DNA from: Nitrospiraceae bacterium
GTDB taxonomy: Bacteria; Nitrospirota; UBA9217
Assembly: GCA_003454665.1 (NCBI GenBank)
Contig: DMKB01000215.1
Location: 1 to 8,881, forward strand
Reading direction: 5' to 3'
DNA: 8,881 nt
Part shown: in pieces, positions 1 through 5,603 of the stretch
How the letters are laid out: each line of letters starts with the position of its first letter
How positions within the stretch are numbered: position 1 is the stretch's first letter
Position numbers and translations under genes: made by a program
The notes under the pieces: generated by a model
Database searches by the model: none
What the model was told of the DNA's origin: nothing
What the model saw: the letters and a program-made list of their open reading frames with translations, nothing else

Positions 1-541
1 TCGTCGCGTTATTATCCGGTTCGGCTCCACGGTCTCGAGACCACATACCGAGGCCCCTCGCGCGGGCTGCGCGCTCCGCCTCTTTAAAGGCAGCCATATA
101 CCGGAAGGGAAATCGCGTATAGGCCCTGCCGTATCCACGGCGAACAAGTTCGAGATTAAAATTGATTCCCTCCAGCGTGAAAACATAGGCGAGGGTCCGG
201 CCGTATCGGTCAACGCCGCCTCCCGGCCTGGTGGGATCGTTGAACTCCAGCCTGACCCATGATCCGTTCAGCGATCGCCGGGTAAATGCCGATGCTTCGG
301 GGCCGTAAAACTGGACTGGCTTTTCAGGATGCACGGTCTCGGGCGTGTCCACGCCTATCAACCGTACCGTCGTTCTTCTCCACCCCCGCCCCACAACAAT
401 GGTGTCGCCGTCGTATACCTGCGTTACGATGACCCGCTCCCCGCCCGCATCGCCGCCGGTGAAGATCCAGGCGCCGTACAGTGCTGTGATCAGCACAAGA
501 ATAATCGATATCGCTATCCTTTTTCTCAGGTTTTTTTTCAT
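1..541 (-). CDS. Thermonuclease (staphylococcal nuclease homologue), membrane-anchored or secreted, partial
   Basis: Ca2+-dependent phosphodiesterase of the SNase family, expected to cut DNA or RNA outside the cytoplasm. The visible 180 codons run off the left edge without a stop, so the C-terminus is missing. Residues 8-27 are a hydrophobic signal peptide or anchor behind a Lys/Arg-rich start (MKKNLRKR). The SNase core then follows with all catalytic positions: VYDGDT (D46), R60 in RLIGVDTPE with D65 and E68, and R134 in ELVRRG, equivalent to D21, R35, D40, E43 and R87 of the S. aureus enzyme. The run YGPEASAFTRR at 79-89 also closely resembles that enzyme, and YGRTLAYV at 113-120 is typical of the family. 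The ATG at 541 has an AAGG only two bases upstream, a poor ribosome site, but it gives a normal signal sequence. The gene is divergent from dtd. Family assignment is secure; substrate and location are inferred. Confidence 0.9.
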   Translation of the reverse strand, partial: MKKNLRKRIAISIILVLITALYGAWIFTGGDAGGERVIVTQVYDGDTIVVGRGWRRTTVRLIGVDTPETVHPEKPVQFYGPEASAFTRRSLNGSWVRLEFNDPTRPGGGVDRYGRTLAYVFTLEGINFNLELVRRGYGRAYTRFPFRYMAAFKEAERAARARGLGMWSRDRGAEPDNNAT

Positions 542-611
542 TGCCTTCGTTCCACTGCGACACCATAACGCGATGCGGTCGTCCATGGATCCGTGCAGTA
601 CGTCCGCAGGA

Positions 612-640
612 ATTGTAGAGTAGCCGACATTGGAATGCAA
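612..640 (-). promoter_or_regulatory. Candidate sigma70 promoter for the thermonuclease gene
   Basis: On the minus strand, TTGCAT (640-635) and TACAAT (617-612) are separated by exactly 17 bases. The -10 box matches consensus at 5 of 6 positions and the -35 at 3 of 6. This would give a leader of about 65 bases before the ATG at 541. It is the best pair in the divergent spacer on this strand, but it rests on motif resemblance only. Confidence 0.35.
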
Positions 641-659
641 GAGAATTTCCTGATTCAAA

Positions 660-689
660 TTGACAGGCCCGGTCCGTTCATGCTATGTA
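660..689 (+). promoter_or_regulatory. Candidate promoter for dtd, possibly giving a leaderless mRNA
   Basis: A perfect -35 TTGACA at 660-665 is followed 18 bases later by TATGTA at 684-689, a weak -10 (3 of 6) helped by an extended -10 TG at 681-682. The expected start point, 6-7 bases after the -10, falls at 695-697, on or just before the A of the dtd start codon. No Shine-Dalgarno sequence precedes that start, which fits a leaderless transcript. Confidence 0.4.
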
Positions 690-696
690 TACAACA

Positions 697-1146
697 ATGC
701 TGGCGCTTATACAGAGAGTTTCCCGGGCAGCGGTTGATGTTGAGGGAGGAAGGATCTCGGAAATAGGTAAGGGGCTGCTCGTTTTTTTGTGTGCCGTCAG
801 GGGTGATACTGTACAAGACCTTGACTACACAGCAAGAAAAGTGTCGGAAATCAGAATTTTTGATGACGAGCAAGGCAAATTGAACCGCTCGGTACAGAAC
901 ATTCAGGGGGAGGTACTCGTGGTCTCGCAGTTCACGTTGGCTGCCGATTCTCGCAAGGGAAACAGGCCGTCATTCGGCAATGCCGAAGCGCCGGAGGCCG
1001 CGCTCGAACAGTATACCGCCTTTGTCCGGAGACTGAAGGACAGGGGTGTCTCGGTGAAAACAGGCGCTTTCGCCGAATCCATGGCAGTCTCTCTGACGAA
1101 TGACGGCCCGGTGACGATACTTATTGATTCCAGGACCAGATCCTGA
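697..1146 (+). CDS. dtd: D-aminoacyl-tRNA deacylase (DTD)
   Basis: Cytosolic homodimeric proofreading enzyme that hydrolyses the ester bond of D-aminoacyl-tRNAs (for example D-Tyr-tRNA) and so keeps D-residues out of translation. From the ATG at 697 it has 149 residues, against 145 in E. coli. Its N-terminus MLALIQRVSRA aligns with the E. coli MIALIQRVTRAS, which is why I prefer 697 to the in-frame ATG at 685. The two active-site motifs are present: SQFTLAAD at 77-84, with the conserved Thr80, and NDGPVT at 135-140, whose Gly-cisPro pair gives chiral selection. RKGNRPSF between them is also typical. The C-terminus carries a few residues (IDSRTRS) beyond the usual end. No ribosome-binding site is visible before either ATG. 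The next gene lies 182 bases downstream behind its own signals. Confidence 0.96.
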   Translation: MLALIQRVSRAAVDVEGGRISEIGKGLLVFLCAVRGDTVQDLDYTARKVSEIRIFDDEQGKLNRSVQNIQGEVLVVSQFTLAADSRKGNRPSFGNAEAPEAALEQYTAFVRRLKDRGVSVKTGAFAESMAVSLTNDGPVTILIDSRTRS

Positions 1147-1170
1147 GAGTAGGTGTATGGGCAAAGAATA

Positions 1171-1179
1171 TGCTATACT
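1171..1179 (+). promoter_or_regulatory. Extended -10 element in the leader of the small membrane protein gene
   Basis: TGCTATACT is an extended -10: TG at 1171-1172 followed by TATACT at 1174-1179, 5 of 6 to consensus. No good -35 lies 17 bases upstream, but extended -10 promoters can work without one. Initiation near 1186 would give a leader of about 143 bases containing the hairpins described below. Confidence 0.35.
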
Positions 1180-1190
1180 ATCAGCAATCG

Positions 1191-1230
1191 CAATCGTAGG
1201 GCTACGGTTGCCAGCAGCGGATCTGCTGGC
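1191..1230 (+). other. Two adjacent hairpins in the dtd/membrane-protein spacer
   Basis: CAATCGTAG at 1191-1199 pairs with CTACGGTTG at 1202-1210, nine pairs including one G-U; the innermost must open to leave a workable loop. GCCAGCAG at 1210-1217 pairs with CTGCTGGC at 1223-1230, eight perfect pairs around a 5-base loop. Neither is followed by a strong T-run, so they look like RNA structure rather than a clean terminator. They could still end dtd transcription weakly. Confidence 0.4.
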
Positions 1231-1288
1231 GGTTGAGTTTCCTAACATTAATAGTCGTGCTACGAAAGTCTTATGGTCTGTCTTCGTC

Positions 1289-1310
1289 CGGGATCCAATC
1301 CCGATTTTTT
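1289..1310 (+). terminator. Small intrinsic terminator or attenuator just upstream of the membrane-protein gene
   Basis: CGGGAT (1289-1294) and ATCCCG (1298-1303) form a 6-bp stem with a 3-base loop, followed directly by A and six T's (1305-1310). It ends only about 5 bases before the Shine-Dalgarno of the next gene. It may terminate dtd read-through, or act as an attenuator if transcription starts near 1186. The stem is short, so efficiency is uncertain. Confidence 0.5.
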
Positions 1311-1328
1311 ACATTTAAGGAGGTGTTC

Positions 1329-1667
1329 ATGGTCTCTACGAAACGGCTCGGCATCAGTACCTTGTTGGGACTGGGAGCTGGCATTCTGTGCTGGCTCGGG
1401 GGAGCAAAGGCGGGGATATCCTTCACGGGAGGGATGGTCGCCGGAGCTATCCTGAGCCGCGTTTTTATCGGTTTTGTGATCGGCATCTCGGGGCTGAACT
1501 GGAACTACCTGGCACACGGCGCGCTGATCGGCCTGATGGGTTCGCTTCCGATCGCTTCGGGCTCGCCGGATACCCGCGGCCTGGTCATGTTCCTCGTCTT
1601 CGGCGCGATATGGGGTCTTTTGATAGAGCTGCTCACTACCAAAGTGTTCAAGGCGCCGATGGGTTAA
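1329..1667 (+). CDS. Small four-helix inner-membrane protein, function unknown
   Basis: I do not recognise this 112-residue protein. The start at 1329 is well fixed by AAGGAGGTG six bases before the ATG, the best ribosome site in the window, and it removes a poor 32-residue extension that an upstream in-frame start would add. The protein is very hydrophobic and Gly/Ala-rich, with four likely membrane helices near residues 7-25, 31-53, 62-78 and 84-103. Short polar loops include TKR (4-6), LNWNYLAHG (56-64) and SPDTRG (79-84). Gly-rich packing, as in GLGAG and GGMVAGA, suggests tight helix contacts or oligomers. No enzymatic motif is visible. It is preceded by a structured leader and ends before a strong terminator, so it is probably a single-gene unit. 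Strong translation signals and clean codon structure argue that it is real. Confidence 0.8.
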   Translation: MVSTKRLGISTLLGLGAGILCWLGGAKAGISFTGGMVAGAILSRVFIGFVIGISGLNWNYLAHGALIGLMGSLPIASGSPDTRGLVMFLVFGAIWGLLIELLTTKVFKAPMG

Positions 1668-1689
1668 ACGCGGCAATGGACCTTTCATT

Positions 1690-1740
1690 AAAAGGCAAAG
1701 ATGCGTTTAGGCGATCAGGAGAAACGCATCTTTGCCTTTT
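1690..1740. terminator. Strong bidirectional terminator between convergent genes
   Basis: A perfect 19-bp inverted repeat, 1690-1708 against 1722-1740, with a 13-base loop. The left arm begins AAAAGGCAAAG and the right arm ends CTTTGCCTTTT, so the stem provides an A-run and a T-run for both directions. It follows the membrane-protein stop by about 20 bases and lies about 70 bases beyond the stop of the opposing kinase gene. Confidence 0.85.
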
Positions 1741-1811
1741 CCTTTCCGTGCCTGCCCAAAAGAGCTACTCGTCCTTAAACGATAACGTCCGACTATTCAA
1801 CCCACCGTGAA

Positions 1812-4517
1812 TCAGGTGTCGATCACTTCCCGGATCTTTCGCAGGAGTCCGTGGGGTGAAAAGGGTTTTGAAATAAAGGCCGTTCCTTGTTGCAGTACCC
1901 CTTTTTTTGCGATGACGTCCGCGGTGTAGCCGCTGATGAAAAGAACCTTGATGCCGGGCATCAATTCGTTTATCGCATCGTACGCTTGCTTCCCCGTACT
2001 CTTCGGCATCATGACGTCGAGGACCAGCAAGTCTATGGTATCCCTTGCGCTTTTAAATTGTTGCACCGCCTCTGCTCCATCGCGCGCAAGCATTACCGTG
2101 TAACCGTACTCCTCCAGTACATTTCTCGAGAGTTCGCGCACCGCCGTTTCATCCTCGGCAAAGAGTATGGTTTCCGTCCCGCCGACAACAGGAGGCAGAA
2201 CAGCGGCCTTCAACTTTTCAACCTCTCCTTCAGCGGTCGGGAAATATAACTTAAATGCCGTGCCTTTCCCCTGCTCCGTGTACACATCGATATACCCGTT
2301 ATGCTGCTTCATGATTCCATAGACGCTCGACAGCCCCAGGCCGGTCCCCTTCCCGACTTCCTTCGTCGTGAAAAATGGCTCGAATATCTTCTCCCGCATG
2401 TCTTCGGTAAAGCCGGTCCCCGTATCGGTTACGGTCACGAGCATATACGGTCCCGGCTCCATGTCGGCATGCGCCTTGATGAACTCGCGGTCGATTTCCA
2501 CCAGTTCTGACTCGATCATCAGGAGACCGCCGTCAACCATGGCATCTTTCGCATTGGTGCACAGGTTCATCAGTACCTGCTCGACCTGGCTGGGGTCGGC
2601 CATGACCGGCGCCTCGACATCCTCCGTGAACGTCCGGAGTTCTATGTTTTCCCCGATGATCCGGGAGAGGAGGCGCTCGATCCTCGCAATGATTTCGCTG
2701 AGCAGCATCGGCTGCGGATTTAAGATCTGCTTGCTGCCGAAGGCAAGCAGGCTCCGGGTAAGACTGACCGCCCGCTCCGCCGAGGTGAGGATTTCGTCAA
2801 CATGCATCCGCAGCGGGTCATCGTTTTTCATCTTCGTCTCGAGTATACTGCCGTGCCCCATTACGGCGGTCAGGATATTATTGAAGTCATGGGCGACGCC
2901 TCCGGCCAGGAGCCCTACGGCCTCCATCTTCTGGGCCCGGAGAAGCTGCTCCTCAAGTCTTTTTCTCTCGGTGATGTCATTCATGATCTCGATCGCAGAA
3001 ATGACATTTCCGGACAGGTCCCTGAGGGGATAGGATATGGTCTCTACGGTGATGGTATTTCCGTCATCACCATAATGCGAATGGAGCACTCTCTGCGGCT
3101 TCCCCGTTTTAAAGGTGTATTTCACAGGGCATTCTTCGCCGTTTTCGTAACAGGGCGTATTACTGTGATGAGATATCTGGTAGCAATACTGTCCGACGAT
3201 GTCCGCAGCGCTCTTCCGAGCCTGAACACAGTATGCCCTGTTCACCGAGATAATCCGATAGTCCTTTCCAATAACGATCAGGCCTTCATCAATGCTCTCG
3301 AAAATATTTTTTATGAACTCCTCCCGCTTTTTGCGCTCCGTCGCTTCCCGGTTCAGCTCGATATTCGCCCGCTGGAGGTCATCGGTGCGCTCGATAACGC
3401 GGTTTTCAAGTCCATTTCGGGCCTTTTCCAGCTCGTCGTGGGAATATTTCAGCCTGCGGTTCAACCGCTGCACATAGGTGATGGCGATTCCCATGAACGC
3501 GATGATGAGAATTGTCAGAACAAAGGCGTACCAATATTGGCGAAGAACATCTCCCAGTGTGACTTTCCCGAGATCTTTATAAGGTCCTATCCTGAGTAAC
3601 TTTAAACATTCGCGCACCGGCTGGTAATGGAGGGGGGGCGTCCATCCTGTAACATGAGCGGCCTTCGCGGCCCGGCTTTCTTCAGCCATATTGAGCAGCG
3701 CAATGGCAACGTCCTTTGCGATCTGGTCCGACGTATGCCTGACTTTTGCAATGGGCCACTCCGGATAGAGACGCGTGCTGTGCAGGAAGGGAAATCCAGC
3801 GTGCTCGTGCTCAGCCCTATGCTCATGGATGATGCTATAGTCGGTTAAGTTAATCTTCCTCTCCATCACCATGCGTTCGAGAGTATCCGTCCGTACCGTG
3901 CCGGCATCGACAATTCCGTCCCTGATGGCGTACACAACAGCGTCGTGGGTTCCACCGAAGGTGAGTTCACGAAAATCACGGTATGGATCAATTCCGCTTT
4001 CTTTCAGCTCCCGCCAGGCCATGATCCACCCGCCGAAGGAGTTCTCTTTTACTGCCATGAACGACTTCCCCTTGAGATCGTCCAAGACGTTTATGTCCAA
4101 TCTGTCCTCTCGCAGGATAATGACGCCTCCGAATATCGTGTAAGCACCATCAAGGCGTTTGTTTTTCAGCGTGAGTATCCGGCTGACTCCGAACAGCGAT
4201 TCCAGTTCCACGTAGATGGCAGAATTGGCCAGCACAAAATCAACAGATCCCGCTTCAACGGCCTTGTTGATCTCTTCAAAATCGAGGGGCACGATCGTGA
4301 ACGTGTATCCGGGAATCCGCGCAGAGAGGTAATCGGCAGTTGGCGTCCACTGCGCCAGGCACTGCTCCGGCCCTCTTTTTGCGAGGACACCGATTCTTTT
4401 TATGGTGCTGTTGTTTGCGTGAACCGTAGCGGGGAATACAACGAATGCTGAAATGATGATGAGGGTGACGGCAATAATGCTACTGGAGTTCGGTTTTTTT
4501 TGCGATACGATAGACAT
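1812..4517 (-). CDS. Hybrid sensor histidine kinase with PhnD/TtrS-like periplasmic domain, PAS, HisKA-HATPase and receiver
   Basis: Membrane signalling kinase, 901 residues from the ATG at 4517; an in-frame GTG at 4532 would add five. AGGTG about 12 bases before the ATG is the only ribosome-site candidate. In order: a signal peptide or first membrane helix (about 13-33); a periplasmic PhnD/TtrS-like binding domain (about 38-310, with RIGVLAKRG, W57PTADYLS and the IVPLDFEEI region); a membrane helix (about 329-349); a coiled coil (about 353-400); a PAS domain (about 402-518) with four cysteines (430, 445, 456, 463); HisKA with phospho-acceptor H543 in GGVAHDFNN; HATPase with N655, DTGTGF (698-703) and GKGTGLGLS (722-730); and a C-terminal receiver with E788/D789, phospho-acceptor D834, S862 and K884. 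All key residues for autophosphorylation and internal phosphotransfer are intact. The receiver has no output domain, and no DNA-binding regulator or reductase is adjacent, so target and ligand are unknown. It resembles TtrS only in the sensor domain. Confidence 0.93.
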   Translation of the reverse strand: MSIVSQKKPNSSSIIAVTLIIISAFVVFPATVHANNSTIKRIGVLAKRGPEQCLAQWTPTADYLSARIPGYTFTIVPLDFEEINKAVEAGSVDFVLANSAIYVELESLFGVSRILTLKNKRLDGAYTIFGGVIILREDRLDINVLDDLKGKSFMAVKENSFGGWIMAWRELKESGIDPYRDFRELTFGGTHDAVVYAIRDGIVDAGTVRTDTLERMVMERKINLTDYSIIHEHRAEHEHAGFPFLHSTRLYPEWPIAKVRHTSDQIAKDVAIALLNMAEESRAAKAAHVTGWTPPLHYQPVRECLKLLRIGPYKDLGKVTLGDVLRQYWYAFVLTILIIAFMGIAITYVQRLNRRLKYSHDELEKARNGLENRVIERTDDLQRANIELNREATERKKREEFIKNIFESIDEGLIVIGKDYRIISVNRAYCVQARKSAADIVGQYCYQISHHSNTPCYENGEECPVKYTFKTGKPQRVLHSHYGDDGNTITVETISYPLRDLSGNVISAIEIMNDITERKRLEEQLLRAQKMEAVGLLAGGVAHDFNNILTAVMGHGSILETKMKNDDPLRMHVDEILTSAERAVSLTRSLLAFGSKQILNPQPMLLSEIIARIERLLSRIIGENIELRTFTEDVEAPVMADPSQVEQVLMNLCTNAKDAMVDGGLLMIESELVEIDREFIKAHADMEPGPYMLVTVTDTGTGFTEDMREKIFEPFFTTKEVGKGTGLGLSSVYGIMKQHNGYIDVYTEQGKGTAFKLYFPTAEGEVEKLKAAVLPPVVGGTETILFAEDETAVRELSRNVLEEYGYTVMLARDGAEAVQQFKSARDTIDLLVLDVMMPKSTGKQAYDAINELMPGIKVLFISGYTADVIAKKGVLQQGTAFISKPFSPHGLLRKIREVIDT

Positions 4518-4557
4518 GTCGGTGTAGATCACCTAAAACGTACGTTATAGATAATAC

Positions 4558-4586
4558 CTCATACTTTATAGTTACTCCTTTGTAAA
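4558..4586 (-). promoter_or_regulatory. Candidate sigma70 promoter for the hybrid kinase
   Basis: On the minus strand, TTTACA (4586-4581, 5 of 6) lies 17 bases before TATGAG (4563-4558, 4 of 6). The expected start is near 4551, giving a leader of about 35 bases. The spacer itself is AT-rich, so chance matches are possible. Confidence 0.35.
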
Positions 4587-4629
4587 GAACTGCTGTACGC
4601 CTCGTCGTAACTCCTCAAAAAAGCAGTTC
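4587..4629. repeat. Interrupted inverted repeat abutting the kinase promoter
   Basis: GAACTGCT (4587-4594) and AGCAGTTC (4622-4629) are perfect 8-bp inverted copies whose centres are 35 bases apart. They sit directly upstream of the -35 proposed for the kinase. The half-site spacing of a little over three helical turns could suit a protein that loops or binds cooperatively; it may equally be chance. Confidence 0.3.
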
Positions 4630-4852
4630 ACCTTAAAACGGCGTCATGCAATTAAAAGTATAACAATATTTAACGCTAAAATCCATTTTTTTTCACCTCT
4701 GGCTGGTTGAGGCGCCTGAGAAACAGCTCCTGGAGATGCTCGGCTATCAGAGAGATGACTCACGGTGCTTGATAGAGTGACACGCTTCTATACGAAAAAG
4801 GCATGACAGTCTCGCCTATTACTTGACTCTCCGGAGGCGTTTTTCCGCTTAT
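4630..4852. other. Divergent intergenic region without a recognisable gene
   Basis: This is the bulk of the 437-base gap between the kinase and the ribosome factor gene. The left part is AT-rich with runs of T (4686-4693). The stretch around 4700-4770 is more GC-balanced and holds only short open frames with no start or ribosome site. I see no tRNA, insertion sequence or clear terminator. An unpaired TTGACT occurs at 4823-4828. Confidence 0.5.
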
Positions 4853-4881
4853 TTGACAGTCATTGATTTTTATGCTACCTT
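4853..4881 (+). promoter_or_regulatory. Sigma70-type promoter for the HPF/cold-shock fusion gene
   Basis: A perfect TTGACA (4853-4858) lies 17 bases from TACCTT (4876-4881). The -10 is weak (3 of 6) but is preceded by an extended -10 TG at 4873-4874. The expected start near 4888 gives a leader of about 67 bases. No sigma54 (GG-N10-GC type) site was seen, although hpf genes often neighbour rpoN. Confidence 0.55.
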
Positions 4882-4954
4882 GAAATTAAGGACGGAATCA
4901 CGATTTATTTGCTCTTTGAAAGGGAGAATTACTCATTTTGATCGGAGAATTGCC

Positions 4955-5503
4955 ATGAAACTGACACCACAGATTACGTTGAGAGACATACCGCATTCGG
5001 AGGCCGTAGAAACAAAGATAGCGGAAAAAATTGAAAAGCTTGAAACGTACTATAGCAGGATCATGAGCTGCAGGGTCGCTGTTGAAGCGTCCCAGCGTCG
5101 ACGCACCCAGGGCAAGCTCTTTAAAGTAATGATCGATATCAGCGTACCGGGCAAGGAGTTGGTCATCAACCGCATTGAGAACGAGGACCTGTATGTCGCG
5201 ATCCGGGACGCCTTCAGCGCGGCAAGCAGAAAAGTTGAGGAATTCTCACGGAAGCAGCGAGGCGAAGTAAAAATGCATGAAGAAGTGCCGCGCGGCCGTG
5301 TTGCCAGAATACACCAGGACGATGGCTATGGATTCATCGAAACGGATGATGGCCGGGAAGTCTATTTCCACCGGAACAGCGTGATCGACGCGGAATTCGA
5401 CAAACTCGAAGAGGGATTCGAAGTAGCCTTTTTAGAAGAGCAAGGCAAGAAAGGTCCACAGGCAATCCGCGTATCGGTGAAGAACAACGAAGTGCCCGCG
5501 TAG
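4955..5503 (+). CDS. Ribosome hibernation-promoting factor (HPF/RaiA) fused to a C-terminal cold-shock domain
   Basis: Cytosolic ribosome-associated protein of 182 residues. Residues 1-105 form an HPF/RaiA (formerly sigma54 modulation) domain: beta strand ITLRDIP, helix SEAVETKIAEKIEKLETYY, strands with VMIDISVPGKELVINR, and the second helix with DLYVAIRDAFSAASRKVEEF. This domain binds the 30S decoding region and silences ribosomes in stationary phase or stress. Residues 112-176 are a cold-shock OB fold with RNP1-like GYGFIETDD (124-132) and RNP2-like VYFHRNSV (136-143), which bind single-stranded RNA. It therefore lacks the usual dimerising C-terminal domain of long HPF. The ATG at 4955 is chosen because CGGAGAA ends four bases before it; an upstream frame to 4823 lacks a ribosome site and overlaps the promoter. 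The protein may combine ribosome inactivation with RNA binding, an inference from the domains. Confidence 0.9.
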   Translation: MKLTPQITLRDIPHSEAVETKIAEKIEKLETYYSRIMSCRVAVEASQRRRTQGKLFKVMIDISVPGKELVINRIENEDLYVAIRDAFSAASRKVEEFSRKQRGEVKMHEEVPRGRVARIHQDDGYGFIETDDGREVYFHRNSVIDAEFDKLEEGFEVAFLEEQGKKGPQAIRVSVKNNEVPA

Positions 5504-5521
5504 CGAAAAAAACGAGGGCAC

Positions 5522-5545
5522 GAACACATGAATGAACACATGAAT
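5522..5545 (+). repeat. Perfect 12-bp tandem duplication
   Basis: GAACACATGAAT occurs twice head to tail at 5522-5533 and 5534-5545, between the HPF stop and the terminator stem. The second copy overlaps the first three bases of the stem. It looks like a simple slippage duplication. Confidence 0.75.
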
Positions 5546-5577
5546 AAGGCAAGGTGCAGAGAGCGCCTTGCCTTATT
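5543..5577. terminator. Intergenic hairpin terminator between convergent genes
   Basis: A 15-bp stem (5543-5557 with 5563-5577, one G-U pair) closes a 5-base AGAGA loop. The arms begin AATAAGGCAAGG and end CCTTGCCTTATT, so both directions end in a T-containing arm, although neither has a long T-run outside the stem. It lies 39 bases after the HPF stop and 27 bases from the stop of the opposing gene, and probably serves both. Confidence 0.75.
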
Positions 5578-5603
5578 TCGTCCCGGAAGCGATGACCAAA
5601 GAG

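Noticed and set aside
2368..3599. Long plus-strand open frames inside the kinase region (221 and 265 codons)
   Set aside because: They lie antisense to a gene with complete domain homology; their translations show no family resemblance. They are codon-bias shadows.
4639..4761. Minus-strand short frame from a GTG ending in a hydrophobic tail (KKWILALNIVILLIA)
   Set aside because: Only about 40 codons, no Shine-Dalgarno and low-complexity codons; the hydrophobic end comes from AT-rich DNA.
4664..4780. Open stretch encoding a plausible peptide ending in EAPEKQLLEMLGYQRDDSRCLIE on the plus strand
   Set aside because: It has no ATG/GTG/TTG start with a ribosome site, is under 40 codons and overlaps T-runs. 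It may be a gene remnant, but nothing identifies the parent.
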